Positions 1 to 15,600 of a stretch of DNA of 64,000 bases are shown piece after piece. This stretch comes from Owenia fusiformis. Taxonomy: Eukaryota > Annelida > Polychaeta > Sabellida > Oweniidae. The stretch is taken from assembly GCA_903813345.2 (NCBI GenBank), contig CAIIXF020000011.1:24110166-24174165 (forward strand), in the 5' to 3' direction. Made by a program: the position numbers and the translations under genes. Below the pieces are notes generated by a model that did no database searches, was not told the origin of the DNA, and worked only from the letters and a program-made list of their open reading frames with translations. Position 1 is the stretch's first letter. Each line of letters begins with the position of its first letter.

Positions 1-505
1 GACATTGCAGTATATGACACTTTCATCATTCTTTGACTCTCTTGAGGCAATCACCTAAACATAATAGGTTTAATATGTTTTTATAGTTTATGTTTGCTCT
101 ACCTAATGTTACTCCACAAATGCTTTGGCCGTATCTAAGGTTATCATAACAAAAATTACATGACAAAATGTCACCAATGGAATCCAATAACAAAAGTGTA
201 ATGATTTGTTACATTAAAAGTAACATCATGGCCAATGAAATAAATTAACTATATCTATATATTAGTACCCTTTGCATTCTTTTGACTTCACTTCTTAAAA
301 GAGAGCTTCGTCTTCAATCTTTCATTTTACAATAAATCTCTGATCTCACCAAGCCAATCAGAGCTGTCACAGGCCCCAATCTTTGAGGCGGGGCTGCTAA
401 ACTGTAATATAGTCTACACTAGGCAGAGGGTAGTTTATAACTAGTTTATATAAGAATATGCTCACTGAAATTTAGCACCAATGAAATTAAAAGTGATCAC
501 AGTAC

Positions 506-612
506 CTGTTCAATGACAGATGGTTCAAAGAACTCCAGGTTCAAAGGTTGTGGGTATTCCTGAGTGAAACTCAACATGTCCAACAATCTCAGAATTTTCC
601 TCCGAGTTTGAC
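506..612 (-). CDS. NUP205: NUP205 exon 24
   Basis: Reads GQTRRKILRLLDMLSFTQ and then PLNLEFFEPSVIEQ, matching the family's RRKILNILDSIDFSQE / LQLDFF / IEQ block. It has an AG acceptor at 613-614 and a GT donor at 504-505, and ends in phase 0. It is the last NUP205 exon inside the window, 13.9 kb downstream of exon 23. Confidence 0.9.
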
Positions 613-3600
613 CTGAAATATAAAACAATAATGTCAACCCATGATTCATGATATAATCATTCTACATTACAGTGATTGACAGCTATGAACTTGACAACAG
701 CAACGCCAAAGCGTAGCAAATCCCATCAAACAGCCATGGCAGGCATTTTTACAAACAAAGTATATAGCAAAAATGGCCACAATTTTTCAAAATTACTACC
801 TTCTACCACAAGTGTCATTAGACAGTGTGCCATGCTTCTTATAGTATTCACATACCAAGTATGAACAGAATCGCTCCACTAATTTTCAAGGTATAGTAAA
901 ATAGGATAAAATGGTGGCCATTTTTCAAAGGTGTCATTACCAAAGGTGTCATTAGACAGTGTGCCATGCTTTTAGTATTCACATACCAAATATGAACAAA
1001 ATCATTCCACTACTTTTCGATCTATAGTAAAATACATTAAAATGGCGGCCATTTTGAAAAAAATGGCTGCCTTCTACCAAAAGTGTCATTACACAGTGTG
1101 CCAAGCTTATAGTATTCACAAACCAAATATGAACAAAATCGCTCCACTACTTTTCGAGTTATAATAAAATACATTAAAATGGCGGCCATTTTGAAAAATG
1201 GCCGACTTCTACCAAATGTGTCATTAGACAGTGTGCCATGCTTATAGTATTCACATACAAAATATGAACAAAATCGCTCTACTACTTTTCGAGTACTACT
1301 TAGCGAGTAAAGGCATCCATTTTTCAAGATGGCTGCCATGTGTTTCTTTAATATCTATATTTCTGGCTTTATTAATGGCCTATATAATTTTTTTACATTT
1401 AAAACATATTGCTATTACAATTTTACATAATGTACCTAAATTACTGTAAAATCGGCATTAAAATGGCTGTCATTTTTGAATGAGAGGCCATTTTGAAAAT
1501 TCGGCTTTCAAGCAGAACTTCTACCCCCATAGGGTATATCATGTTTACAAAATATGAACAAAATCAGACCAACGGTATTTGAGTTATTGCCCGGACGGAC
1601 GGACGGACGGACGCAGGCATTTCTTTCCTCAAGAATTTCTTTTTGTGAAGTCAATCAATTCAAAATATTTATTCGGCTATTGGAATGCGTGCGAATGTGA
1701 AACTAATGTTTATTTCCACTTTGGCTCAGCCTTCGTAGTAGTTTTTGATTTGGATTATGAACAGGTCTTAACTGTTTTATATCCCATGGGTCTGTTATGA
1801 TAGCTAAGATTCAATCAGTAAATGTTTTATAATCACAAGGACAACAAAGACGACATTTGCAGACAAGATTATATCACGAGAAAGAGAAAAAATTCAACTT
1901 CATAATATCCTATCACTAAAATGTCCCCTAAAAGGCATACATCTGACATCCTGAATGCCCTTGATATTTTGAAGGATTATACATCATCTCGAATGAAAAC
2001 TCATGAAAAATTCTTTTTACTCAAAGAGGATATCTACTCAAATATTGCTAATGCTAAAAGTGCCAAGAAACAAACAACAATGAAGGACTTTTTCAAGCAA
2101 AAGTAAAGCAGTGCTATATAACCATAATATGGGATAAGTCATTTGATTAGCATAAGATTTTGTACGAGACTATCATATACTTTTACAGTGTATTACAAAG
2201 TTTTTGCCAAAATATGAGTTATTTTTACTAAAATGATGATATTGTTCAAAAATTAAATAAAACATAGCATATAGGCTATAGGCTTATTGTAGAATTAACT
2301 CATCAACAACATTTATTGTTTTCTGACTTAGTATTAAGTGTATAATATAGTGGACTGAACAATGAAACTCCCCCCCCCCGACCAACAAAATCCTCGAAAT
2401 TTGAACACCTGCCAATTTGAACGCTTTTGGCTGGTCCCATGTGTGTTCGGATTAGACAGGTTTTACTGTAGTTTGCAACAACAACTTTTCGATTTAGTGC
2501 CAGAATAACTTGGCACACGGTACATCATGGTCAGGTGACCGTAAAAAGTGAACAAAAGTAACAACATTTCAGAGGTTGACAGTCTTATCTTAATAAATCT
2601 TAAACAAGCTTTGTAGTCAACATAACAAAAGGGATGCTATTTGTGCTAAAAACAAGATAATAAGAGATTCTTTAATTGGTTTTAGTACAACTTTAAAATA
2701 CCAAGTAGTGTGAGGCAGTATAATTGGCACATTCAGCCAAAACTGAGGAGTGTGATATATGTGACAGCATGTTTCATTTGAAAAGCCAAGTGAAACAACA
2801 CAGAGACACTATACATATTTAAGTAAGTAAGTGCAATACAGGATATATTTTGCCTAACACCACTAAGGGGGTAACACCAAGGGAATAAAATAGGATTATA
2901 AAGTTAGTACTACAGCTAGCTATGCGTAAAAACGGTTACTTCGCTAAGGCTTTAGAACCACTCTATCCCCAGGAATAATATTGTTATCTGTAGAAAGTAA
3001 ATTCAATTTCCTCAAGACTGGGCGCTGTTGTATCGCTTTCAGAAATAGCTGTGGAACATTATCTCCATTTCCGCAGGGTAAGGTCACCATTTTTACTGAA
3101 ATGATCAGTTATTTTCCGTGGTAATGTCAACAAGTTATTCCCGCGGATTAGGTCATAAACGGACGGTGTGTATCCCTAGGCATCAGCATATAAAATTTGA
3201 ACAAAGGCTGTCTACTGGTATTTGAGTTATCAAAGATTACATTTTTCATTTTTTTACCAAAAATGGTTGTCATTTTGAAATTCAGCAGCCATCTTGAAAA
3301 TGTCTTCTTGAGCAAAGCTCCTTTGTCCCTAAGCAGTTATCAAAGATTGTTCTTTTGCAAAAAAATGGCGGCCACTTTGAAATTCAGCTGCCATCTTAAA
3401 AATTTTTTATCGAGCAAAGCTCGTGTGTCCCTAAGGCATCAGCATATAAAATTTAACAAAATCTGTCTACTGGTATTTGAGTAATCAAAGATTACATTTT
3501 TTTAAGAAAAATGGTGGCCATTTTGAAATTCTGCAGTAATCTAGAAAATGTCTTAACCAAATCATTATTGTTATCATAGTTTGCATATATAATGCAAGCC

Positions 3601-6600
3601 TTTATTTTACCAGAAAATATTTTAAATAGAATCAACACTATGATTTTTAAATTTTTATGGTCAAAGGGAAAGTTCAAAGAGGATGAATTAAAAAGTTGTC
3701 CTGATAAGGTTAAACGTGATGTAATGGTTCAAGATTATAATTATAAAAATGGAGAGCTTAAGATGATTGACTGTAAAGATATGCAAAAAGCATTTTCTAT
3801 CTTATGGATTAAAAAACTCCAAAACCCAACCAATAGGCACTGGAAATGTATTCCTAGATATATGTACAACACAATAGGTAAGAACGTAAGTGTTTTTAAT
3901 AGTAACATTTCAAGTGGTGAGTTAAAAGGATGTGAAATTCTTAACTCATTCTACAAAACAATATTGACAACATGGTTAAATCACAGTGAGTACAGTGATC
4001 CAAATATATTATGGAACAACAAAGATATAACTTGGAACAGATCTCCACTATGTTTTTCAAATTGGATAAAAAATGGTGTTATATATATAAATGATATTAT
4101 TTTAAACAACAGATTAATGACATATGAAAAACTTGTTCAAAAAGTAGGAAAAATGGTCAAACACTTTTACAATTTAACATGTTGAAAGCATGTCTAAGGC
4201 AAGATAAAATTACTTCTAGAGTACAGTGTAATGGTACTTTATATTTTAAAGACACAGATTTAAAAAATTTGACTTCAAAGAACATCAGGGAGAAGTTAGT
4301 CTTCGCAGGAAAATGTGATGCAATTCTTAATAGAAATATTTTAACACAAGATATATGGTGTGAGATGTTTAAATGTACTAAAGACACTTCTTTATTGATT
4401 ATACAGTGCAAGATACTCCAAAATATATATGAAAAAATAGTGTTTATCTTAAGAAGTGTAACATAGAGCAAAATGACAAATGTAAATTTTGTAATGCTAG
4501 AGATGACTCGATGCATTATTTTGTGAAGTGTCCAGTCATAAAAAAGCTTATGGGCCAATTTGAATTTAGATGAAAATCAAAAACTTGGTATATCTCAAGT
4601 AGGAAAAAGTGTATTATATGAATGCCTGTTAATCAAAAAAAAGTCATACATGACTTCAAAGTATCTAATGGAGAAGGTAACCTAACATTAATGTTAGAAA
4701 AGGAAAAACTTGTAAAAACTGTGTAGAAATAATTTTACTTCTTATTGTCTATTCTGAATGAATAGCAGCTCAAAGAGCTCATTGTAATATTTTTGTAAAT
4801 TTCTCTGTTTTTGTATATAAGTTAAGTCTCATAAATTTTAAATAAAAAAAAACTTCTCGAAGTTTACCCTCTTAACTTTCTTATATCCCCCTCGAACTTC
4901 GTTCGGTTGGATAATAACAGCAGTAAATATTGTCTATATGTCATACTTTATTTTTTTGAACTAATGGTACTGTATGTATGCCCACTGGTGTTCATAAAAA
5001 ATAAAAAATATCGCACTCTAAAATTGTCTCCATGTTATCTAGAATACAGGAAACTTACGCTCTTGAAGGTGAAAAAATTGAAGTTAACTGAATAAGCTGT
5101 TTTCCATATAATTTGAATGACAAAAATTATCAAAAAATTCAAAATGGCCACCTTGTTATTTACCCCACAGTTTCAAGTTGAATAGATAATTGTTTTCCTG
5201 GAACTTTGATAACAAGATTTATGTGTCACCTGCCTGCCCACACTGACACACACACGAACACCCATCAACACAAAATGACGACAATATAGCACTTTGAAAA
5301 AGTGTGATGAAAAAGTAATTAATAATAAAATATATCCTACAGGGCATTACAGCTAATATTTTTTGTAAGTAATTAAAATAAAATTATATCATAATGTAAC
5401 ATATACATGTATGTTATCAAGAATGGATGAACATACTATGAAATTGAACTTTGAAATTGAAAAACCTGATCAATAGCACAAACAACCTTTTTATCTGTGT
5501 TTAAGTAGCACATACTAAAATACGGAGATATCGTTATTACAGAAATTTTTCAATAGTAGGGATTATAATAACACACAATTCAGTAACTAGGTATGTGTAT
5601 ATTATTTATGATTGTTTACATATAAAAATATTATCAAACAAGATATAAATGAATAGATTATTCAAATTACCATTCCTGATAATTGTTAAGATCAAAGTTT
5701 AAATACAGAGATTTAATTATGGCCTCAAGATTTGTGAAAACCAGATGTGAAAAGGATAGGTATCGATATGGAGAACGGAATTCAACAATGTTTTTCTCTT
5801 AAACCAATCATTGAAAACATTCTGTAAAAAACATGGTATTTTATGTAATGTTGACTGATTGACAACAAATTAATGAGAAAATTATTAAGAAATATTTTAT
5901 ATAACTGTTTTTGTTAACATTTTTTGTTTTTTAGTGCAATTGTTTTTGCTCCTTTCTACCAATTCTTGAGAATGACATAAAATGTCTTTCCAAACCTTGT
6001 TGGAACAAAATAGCATATACAACATGTTTTTAGACCTCTCAATATTAAAGTTATAAAAAGGAATTTTTGGTTGATTTTAAAAAAGAATATTTCATTGGAA
6101 AAACAAAATAAAAAGCAACAAAAGCACTGAAGAAACAGAATTTAACACATCAAATATTAACCTGAAAAACAAGGATACATGGAGTTGCTTTTATCAAGTC
6201 ATGGCCATAAATCGGAAAAAATGAGTGAAGTGGAGAAGCATGTGATTTCTACTTGAAAATTCAATAAATCTGCAAGATTTATTTTTCATGAAGAAGATGT
6301 TATTTGAAGTAAAACATATTCTAATCTGTGTTTAGACTATTAAATCCGTAATAATTATTATAAACCTTTGTTAAAATATGTTAAAAAGTTTTGATAAAAG
6401 AAAATCATTCTGGGTAGAGGACACTCGCACCTTTTTCGATAACTTAATCAGATTATAATTGATTTCCTACAAATTCCTCATATCTCATACATGCATGTCT
6501 CAATTGTCACTTTTGTGTTTCAGAAAATGATTTGCAGGCAATTGAATAGAATTGGGTTGATGTCCAGGAGCATGAAATTATCTGATGAAGTCTCATCTTG

Positions 6601-9600
6601 AATGAAAATAAATCTACAGGTACAGATTCCTTCAAGTCAATACAGCCAATAGGAAACACTGCGCTGTGGAATACAATTTATTTTCAGTTAACATCTGGGA
6701 AACATTGGAACAGAAATGGCGATCATTCGAAAAATACTTGCTTTAATTACTGCTATGGTCAGTTTGTATGTTTTTTGGATGGCACATGTACAGGATGCTA
6801 AACAATTTAAAACACTCCCCCCAATACAAAACCACCATCAACTGAACAATACTCCCATTATCCCAGCTTCAAGCAAACAAAATGCAATGTCAGGGGGCAT
6901 TTCAAAACATCAAATGAACAATACTCCTATTATCCCAGCTTCAAGCAAACAAAATGCAATGTCAGGGGGCATTTCCAAACATCAAATGAACAATACTCCT
7001 ATTATCCCAGCTTCGAGCAAACAAAATACAATAGCAGGAGCTATTTCAAAACATCAAATGAACAATACTCCTATTATCAAAAGCAAACAAAATGCAATGT
7101 CGGGGGGTGTTTCAAAACAGATTCTTTGGTATAATGATTTTTTTGGTGCACAACATCCATGTTTTGAGACCCCTTCATTATGTTTAAAATTATGTCCCGA
7201 GTATAAATGCACTCTAACAAGCAACAAAGCTTTGTACAATGAAAGTGATGCAGTTATATTCCATCTAGTTGGCCTTGGGAACACCCCACCTGTAAAACAT
7301 CCGCATCAAGCTTGGATATTTTTCTTGATGGAATCACCATCAAATTATCCACACATACCAAGTAATTATAACAACAAATTTAATTGGACAGCAACTTTTA
7401 TGAGAGTAAGTGACGTCCATGTGCCGTATTCTGTAACTAAAAAATTGCCAGAAATAAATCAAACTGCTTTGAAGAACATAGACTTTTATGCAGGCAAAGA
7501 AAAGAAGATAATATGGGCTGTTAGTAACTGTCATACAATAGGAGGTAGAGAGAAAGTAGTAGAAGCACTAAAGAAACTAGGATGGCAGGTAAAGTTTTAC
7601 TCATTATTATTATTATTATTATATTTATTTCGCCTCCATTTTTGGAGATAATAATAATTAATTATTACAATACATATAAAAGACACATACAATAATAAAA
7701 ACAATTAAAATGTTTATTTACAACCAATCACTGATGTTGACGGACGTCAGGCTACCGCGTTGACGCCGTCAAGTTACTACTATCTGTTACATAATATAAG
7801 AAAAACAAGTTCTCCACCTAATATTTGCTGTTGACGGACGCCAGGCAAATTATGCTTACAATAAACACAATGCTATAGTAATCCTCGAAGGAGCTATTAA
7901 CACTGGTATATGATATTCTTGTCACTTGAATATTCATGAATCTTTAGAACTATTGAGATAGTGTTGATGCAGAAACTTGTGCTACATGCAATGTTGAGCC
8001 CCTTTAAAAACGAAAAAAAAGTTCAGATCGCTCATTCGCAATTGATTTAAAATGTTGATTCAAATTAACAAACTACAGTGATCTCCCCAGCATTAAAGCA
8101 AGTGGGCGCAGAACCCACCTGAGATTTTGAAAATAGGCTTGCACCCACCTGAAAATCCATTTGCACCCACTTGTTAATGAGAATTTTGCACCCACCTGAG
8201 AATAAATCCTGGGGAGATCACTGAATTAGTATTACGAAAGTATTCAAGTTTTATACTTTATTTTCAAATATGAATGAAAACAATACAAATATTAATTTTT
8301 TCCAGGTTGATATATATGGTGGTTGTGGGTCCAAGAAATGTCCACGTGGAAGCGAGTGTGAAAAAAACATTGGAAAAAACTACATGTTTTATCTAGCATT
8401 TGAGAACAGCCTATGTGAGGATTATATAACAGAAAAACCTGGAAATGCCATTATTAGATGGGAGATTATACCAATAACTTATGGTTATGGAAATTACACA
8501 GCACACCTTCCCCCGAATTCATTCATAAACGTCAACTCATTCAAAACTGTTAGTGATCTGAGTAAACACCTCAATAAGGTGGCAGAGTCAAGAGACCTGT
8601 ATAACAGTTATTTTGAATGGCGCAAAACACATTCTTATTTGCCAAGTAACTTTTATTGGGCTTGTGATATTTGCAAAAAATTACATAACAATCACCAGAA
8701 TTATTATAAAGACATGGAAAAGTGGTGGTCTAAAGATCGATGTATTTCGATGCCTATTTCACTCTGACAAGCCTTCTCTATGGCTTTTCATTTTAAAGAT
8801 AGCTTAGAAAACCTTAATTAACTGATTAAGTGATTTACATAATCTTATATCCAGGTAACTGTATAGCAATAAAATTTGTGTGGGCCACAAGACATTTTGC
8901 ATATTTTAATAAATTTCTGATTGAAGCCTGAAAAATCTATAGGAGCAGGTGTAGGCTTGAAAAGCTATCTTTAAATCATTAATACTGCTATTTATTATTG
9001 TATCAGGTGTTATACATATAATATCTATGTGCATATATATCAGATATATCTGAACTATGTACAGGGTGTCCAAAAAAAATACAGGACCGTAAGAAAGTTT
9101 GATAATAATCTGCCAGTTGAGTTAAAATCTACAGTTGCTTACAAAACATGCCCCAAATGTGCAACTAGGGCTTACATCCTCCTGATGAAAATGTTACAGC
9201 ATCCATTGCATTCTGAACAATGCATTGCCTGGGTGGCAATGAGAAAACATGGAATCATCAGTCCTTTTTGGTTCGAAGGTGACTGGACGTGCTTTCACCA
9301 TGAACAAGGACCAGTAAGCTCTCCCTAAGTTTTGGAGGTGACTAAGCACCAGAAGGGACATCTAAGGAGATAAGCAGTGGTTTCAATAAGCCAATACCAC
9401 CCTAACACTGCAAATGATATGCTGGAATGGTTTAGGCAATGCTATGGTGGTCAGCTCATCAGTCGTAGAACCCAAACCATATGGGCAGTTCATTCGCCAG
9501 ATCTAAATCCCCCAGATTTTTATCTTTGGGGATTTCTCAAAGCTAATGTGTATTACTGTCAGGCCTAACAATCTTAAGAGGGCAATAACTACCCCAATAT

Positions 9601-12600
9601 GTACCATCCATATTAATGTGTATAGGTTAGGGTCATTTACAACTTGGTTCACAGTATTCGTTTGTGTATAGAGAGAAGTGCCCACTTTGAGCTTGTTTAA
9701 GTACTGTAGCTTCTGACACAATTGACAGATTTTCAACAAACTTCAAGAACAAATTTCACATTGAATGAACTAAATAATTCTTAATTTCAAGGCAAAATAT
9801 GCAAAATTGACCGAATTATTCAACTTTCTTACGGTCCTGTCTTTTTGGACACCCTGTAGATATGAAAAGCTATCTTAATTATTTAAAGATCTAATAGCAA
9901 AGGTTTTGCAAAAATCAATCAATGTAGTATAAAACAAATGTATGTATAATGAAGAAATAAATATATAATGAAAAAAATAGATATGTGTTTGTAATATTGG
10001 TATTAACTTAAAAAAGTGTCACTATCTCTTTCATATTTTAACAAATATAGGCTCACGTGACAAGTGACACGGGGCAGGCAATTTTGATCTATCATAGATC
10101 ATATCGCTGATATTTCAACCTCGTCTTGCGAGGCCATTTTGATTCGAATTATCTTGAATTTTGGTGTCATATTCAGTGTTCACTACTGCTTTTCGCGTCA
10201 TGACAAAACGAGTAGTAACCAATCAAGATGCTGTATTTTATCACGCGAGTTCAGAGTGACATGCACACGACATGAGAAATCAGCGATTCTAAATTAAAGT
10301 AGGATCTGCCATTTCTTCCTGTACAAGTTATAACTTATCTCTATCGAATCCTAAAGTTTTGGATGAAGATATGAAGCATACGTTTAAAAACGAAGCGATT
10401 AATTTGACGATCTGATTTTGCAATGGCCAATTTACCGCAATTCTGCGTGTATTTGACAAGTGATAGCGCCAAGTCTTGTATCTAAATGCTCGTTATTTAG
10501 CCACTCAAAAACAAGATCCATATTTTCTAAATTTGATATCTTTGCAGAAAACCTGTTTTCGGCGTCTAAATTCAAACTGAGTAGGATAATAGTATCCCTG
10601 GGATCCTCAGTCAATGGCAACGGGTCTTCATTCCAGAATTCACATTTTTAGTTGATCCTCCGTCATAGTACTTTTATCTGCTCTCTTACTGGCATACTTG
10701 GACAAATTTCCCCTCCTCAAATTGTCCTCAGTCAAGTTACACCCTCTTGCCGATTTATATAGCCATTTCCCAGAACCCGGGAATCAGAATCGCTGATGAT
10801 TGCCATATTGAACATGTTGAAATATGTACTGTAATATCTGTAATACTAGGCATTGACTGCTACATGTAACGGTCACGTGACTAGCACGATACAGGAAAAA
10901 TGGGGAATTTCGAAACAACAATTTTTGGGCACTTTTATTGCAAATTTCAGTTATTTATAAAGTATTTGTGGTATAAAATATAATCCACAGACATAAATGA
11001 ACACCGAAACTACCTATTTTATTAAGTTTTGGAGCCTTTTTGCTCTTAAATTAACATCTTTAATACTGCATATCTATTTCAAACATTAAATAAACATTTC
11101 TATTCTAAACATAATATCTCTCATAAGCCGCACTGGCTGGGACAGTGTTTTAGAAACCAAGCTACTATAGAATGTACTTTTTTTATCAAATCTTTTGTGA
11201 GACAAAAATAAATAAAAAATAAAATAGAAAAATGTTTCATCAGCTATATCAAACATGTATATGACCTAAAAAAATCAATAAAATGAGCAGAAACAAACTT
11301 AAAACATAAGTGGTGAATAGGTAATGAATTTATAATAAAAAATTTTTCAAGGTATCTAATTAGTCAAGAATGACCTTTGAATATAACTTCTTGGGAATAT
11401 ATATTTGGGATTATAATCCCACCTATAATGGAGTAAAAGAGAGATCAATCAAGGTAGAAACCTGTGTTTTGAAATATTACTCTTGCTTCAGTCAATATCA
11501 TTATATATTATAACTGAGAGGCAGATGTTTATAGTGGTAATAATAATAGGAGAATAAAAAGTGCAGGTGTGCTTTGTATTTTCTCATACCGATAAATAGT
11601 AGCTCTGACCAGATTAACACAGGAACAAAATGCAGTATTCCTCATACATGTATATTCAAGAATACAGCATCTCCCTGGAGTAGCAAGTCCCACTTAACTA
11701 GGTAAACAGCAACTCCAAGAGTAACACATCCCACCAAACAAATCATATTTTATCAAATCAGAGTCCTTTAATGCAGTTATCAGTTAGCAGATGCCAGCGC
11801 TACTATGTCCATAAGCATCAGCATACAAGTATTACATTCGAATCAAATACATCTAATGGTATTTGAATTATTCAAGATTACATTTTTCAAAAAATGGTGA
11901 CCATTTTGAATTGAGAGGTCATATTTGAAATTCCACCTTGAGCAGTGGTCCAATATGTCCCTAAGCATCAGCATGTAAAGAACTAAATCAGTCAAATGGT
12001 ATTAAGTTATCAAAATTACATTTTTTCTGAAAATGATTGCAATTTTGAATAAAGCTGTCATATTGAAAATTCTTTCTCAAGCAAAGTTCCTGTACCCATG
12101 AGGTAGTAGCCAACCAGAACAACGGCAACGCCAAAGCGTAGCGAGTCCCATCGAACAGAAATGGCTGGCATTTTTACAAACGAAATATATAGCAAATATC
12201 ATAAAATAACACCCATAAGAAAGGCCACCTTTCAAAATGGTTGCTCACTAGCCAAGTTGTCATCAGAAGAAGTAATATGCTTTTAAGTAGCCACATATAA
12301 AATTTTTAAAAAATCGCACACACATACATGTAAATGCTGGCCATTTTTTAAAATGGCCGCCTACTAACCAAAATGTCATAAGACAGTATGCAATCCTTAC
12401 GAGTATTCACATATCAAATATGAACAAAATCGCTCTATCACTTTTTGAATTATAATAAAAAATGTAAAATAACACACATAAAAATGGTGGCCATTTCTCA
12501 AAATGGCCGACTACTCCCCAAAGTTTTATTAGACAATGTGCCATGCTTAAAGTATTCACATATCAAATATGAACAAAATCGCTCCAATACTTTTCGAGTT

Positions 12601-15600
12601 ATATTAAAAAAATGTAAAATTGACAGCTATTTTTACAGTGTGCCTTGCTTATAGTATTCACATATAAAATATGAAGAAAATCGCTCTACTACTTTTTGAG
12701 TTATAGTAAAAATGTAAAATAACACACTTAAAAATGGCGGCCATTTTGAAAAATGACATTAGACATTGGGCCATGCTTTAAGTATTCACATACCAAATAT
12801 GAACAAAATCGCTCCACTACTTTTTGATTTACAGTAAAAAATGTTAAATGCGCACGTAAAAATGGCGGCCATTTTTCAAAATGACCGCCTACTACCAAAA
12901 ATGTCCTATCACCAAATATGAACAAAATCGATCCACTACTTTTCAAGTTACAGCAAAAATCATAAAATGACGTGCAAAGGCAGCCATTTTTCAAGATGGC
13001 TGCCATTTATTTCTTCTGTATTTACATTTCTAGCTTAATCAATGTCCTACATAACTCTTTTTATATTTAAAACATATTGCTATTACAGTTTTATATGCAG
13101 TACCTAAATTACTGTAAAATCGGCACTAAAATGGCCGCCATTTTTAAATGAGCGGCCATTTTGAAAATCGGTTTTCGAGCAGAACTTCTACCCCCATTGG
13201 GTATATGTGTACAAAATATGAAAAAATCGGGCCAACGGTATTTGAGTTATTGCCCGGACGGACGGACGGACATATGTACGTACGTATGGACAGACGGACA
13301 GAGGCGTTCCCTATATCCCTCCAAACTTCGTTCGATGGGATAATAATAGATCAAATAGCATCAACTTTACGTGGAGGAAGATACTTGTTCGTAGCAATAA
13401 AAAGGTTGCAAATTAAAACAAGTAAATTATTCATGTATACAGTAGGTGGAGGTTAAAGGAACAGCATAATGGCATCATGTAATTATTTATACAATTCTAA
13501 TGGTAAAGAAAACATTTAGGTTAGGTTGATAATGATGCTTATTCCATGATGGAGAAATTCCCTGCAACCTGATTGGTCCATGTGACTTAAATATGCATTG
13601 TATTTACACGCACTTTCCACTTATCGTGGGATACAGAGTGAAAATGACGTCACCGTTGGGATACGGTTCAGTATCCCAACGCCCCAGATTTCCATCCAGG
13701 ATATGACTGTTACTGAAAAAAATCAATGGCGATTACTTAACACCAACGTATGCTTATCTATTGAATTTTGCTATAAATATCTGATTCAAATATCAGAAAC
13801 GTATACTGTGATCACCACAATCAATAATTTTAGGATAAAAACGCAATTTTGTAAATATAAGAAATCAATTTAAAACATACACATTGTTTTCATGAACTAA
13901 TTAAAATCCAATATGGCAGACGAAAGTCGAAAAAAACGTTTCGCTTCACTGCACTTCCAGCTGATGAAATTGAAGAAGAAAGAAAGAAAATCAAACGTCT
14001 CGTATAATACAATAAAAAGCAAAAAAGCCATAAAGATTTTGAAGGAATATTGATGTAAAATATCTCTGAGGTGAGAAGGTTGATCTGTTTCTCCGGCCCC
14101 AAGCCAGGGGACTTGATTTAGGCGAGTTTTATATGGGTAATCATGGAATAAAAACGTCATTCAATGATTTCTCGTGAAATACAGAAAATATTCTTCCCTT
14201 GAACGTCTGTATTTCACTCTGCTAGCGCATCGTGAAATACAATGTACAACCTTCTCGGGAAGAATATTTTCTGTATTTCACTTGAATCATTGAATAACTT
14301 ATAATATTCCTGTGGAAGGTTTAATACTAAATCATATTTGATGAGATAATGACCTCACACCTATATTCAAGCATCCCCTAGTCCGATAAAAGTCATGAAG
14401 GGAAGCATTAGGATGTTTAAACAAATGAATGTATGAAGAAGGGGTTCAAAGAAGAGCCATAATGACTCATACACTTACCAGGCACACCCCCTCTGGTGTC
14501 ATTAAGGCCAAATATAGATCTATCTGCATCTGTCTGTGAGAAGTCTGTATCCTGACCATCCCCTCTTAAACCTAAAAACATGGAAATCAGTTACTTACTC
14601 TACAGTTCTCATCTAAAGATGAATCGGAACAACTTGAACTTCACCAAAGTAATATCACTCTTCACTCCTCAGAGGTTATACTTTTAAGCAAGACTTAGTA
14701 ATGCTTGCAATAATTTCATTGTGTTTGATGAAATCTAACTAAGTCAGACTTGAAAGCGTGTCAGTCTTTCTATAGGCTAGTCACTCCAAAGAATGCATTA
14801 TTTTAAGAACTATATACACATACTATATTGATATATTCCCAACTAACTGATCATAATACAGCTTTAAGGTACCTGTTTGAGATGCCAATGCAGGGGAATC
14901 ATCCAATAACAAATTAAGTAAACGTTGTGTGTGAGACCTCTGCCTGTTCATAGATGTCACCCTAAGCTCTATCGCAACAGTCTTCAGCAGCCATGATTGC
15001 TGGTTGATGGAACTTGTCTTTTCTAGAAAAAGCAGAGAATAATTTAGAACTTTGAAACATAAGCTGTGTTAAATTTTACATGCACCAAAATGCGAATTCA
15101 GCATTATAATGTAGTTTTATATAGATTTGATATGCAGCTAATTAATCCATACAATAAAGGGCATATACAGCAGATTATAGCTGTATAAATGAGTTATTGA
15201 TTTCAAACAGCAAAAGGAGAGGAACATTGTATGCATTTTAAAGGGAGTATAGGCTACATAATACAATAGAATATACATGTACATGTATGTGCTATAAAGT
15301 GCATATATTATAATATAATTTCTATATTGGATGCTTATTAAAGGGCATGTGTAATATAACATACCTGCATGTTTATTAAAGGGCATGTGTAATATGTATT
15401 AAAGGGCATACGTAACAGTACATATCATACCTGTATGTGTACTAAAGGGCATATGCAGCAGCTGCTTGTATAGAAAATCATGTGTGGTTCGAAGATACCT
15501 CAGGGTGGCACTAGAGACATCCCTGTTGGCACAGAGCTCATAAACGGTATGGTAGGCCAGCTCTGCCAGCTTGGGGGTATCTATCAGACATGTAGGACCA

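Noticed and set aside
1037-1339. Minus-strand frame with MAAILKNG-type repeats, also at 12728-13006, 24806-25072 and 25146-25352
   Set aside because: Translation of the ATGGCC repeat; the shared peptide comes from repeat DNA, not from a gene family.
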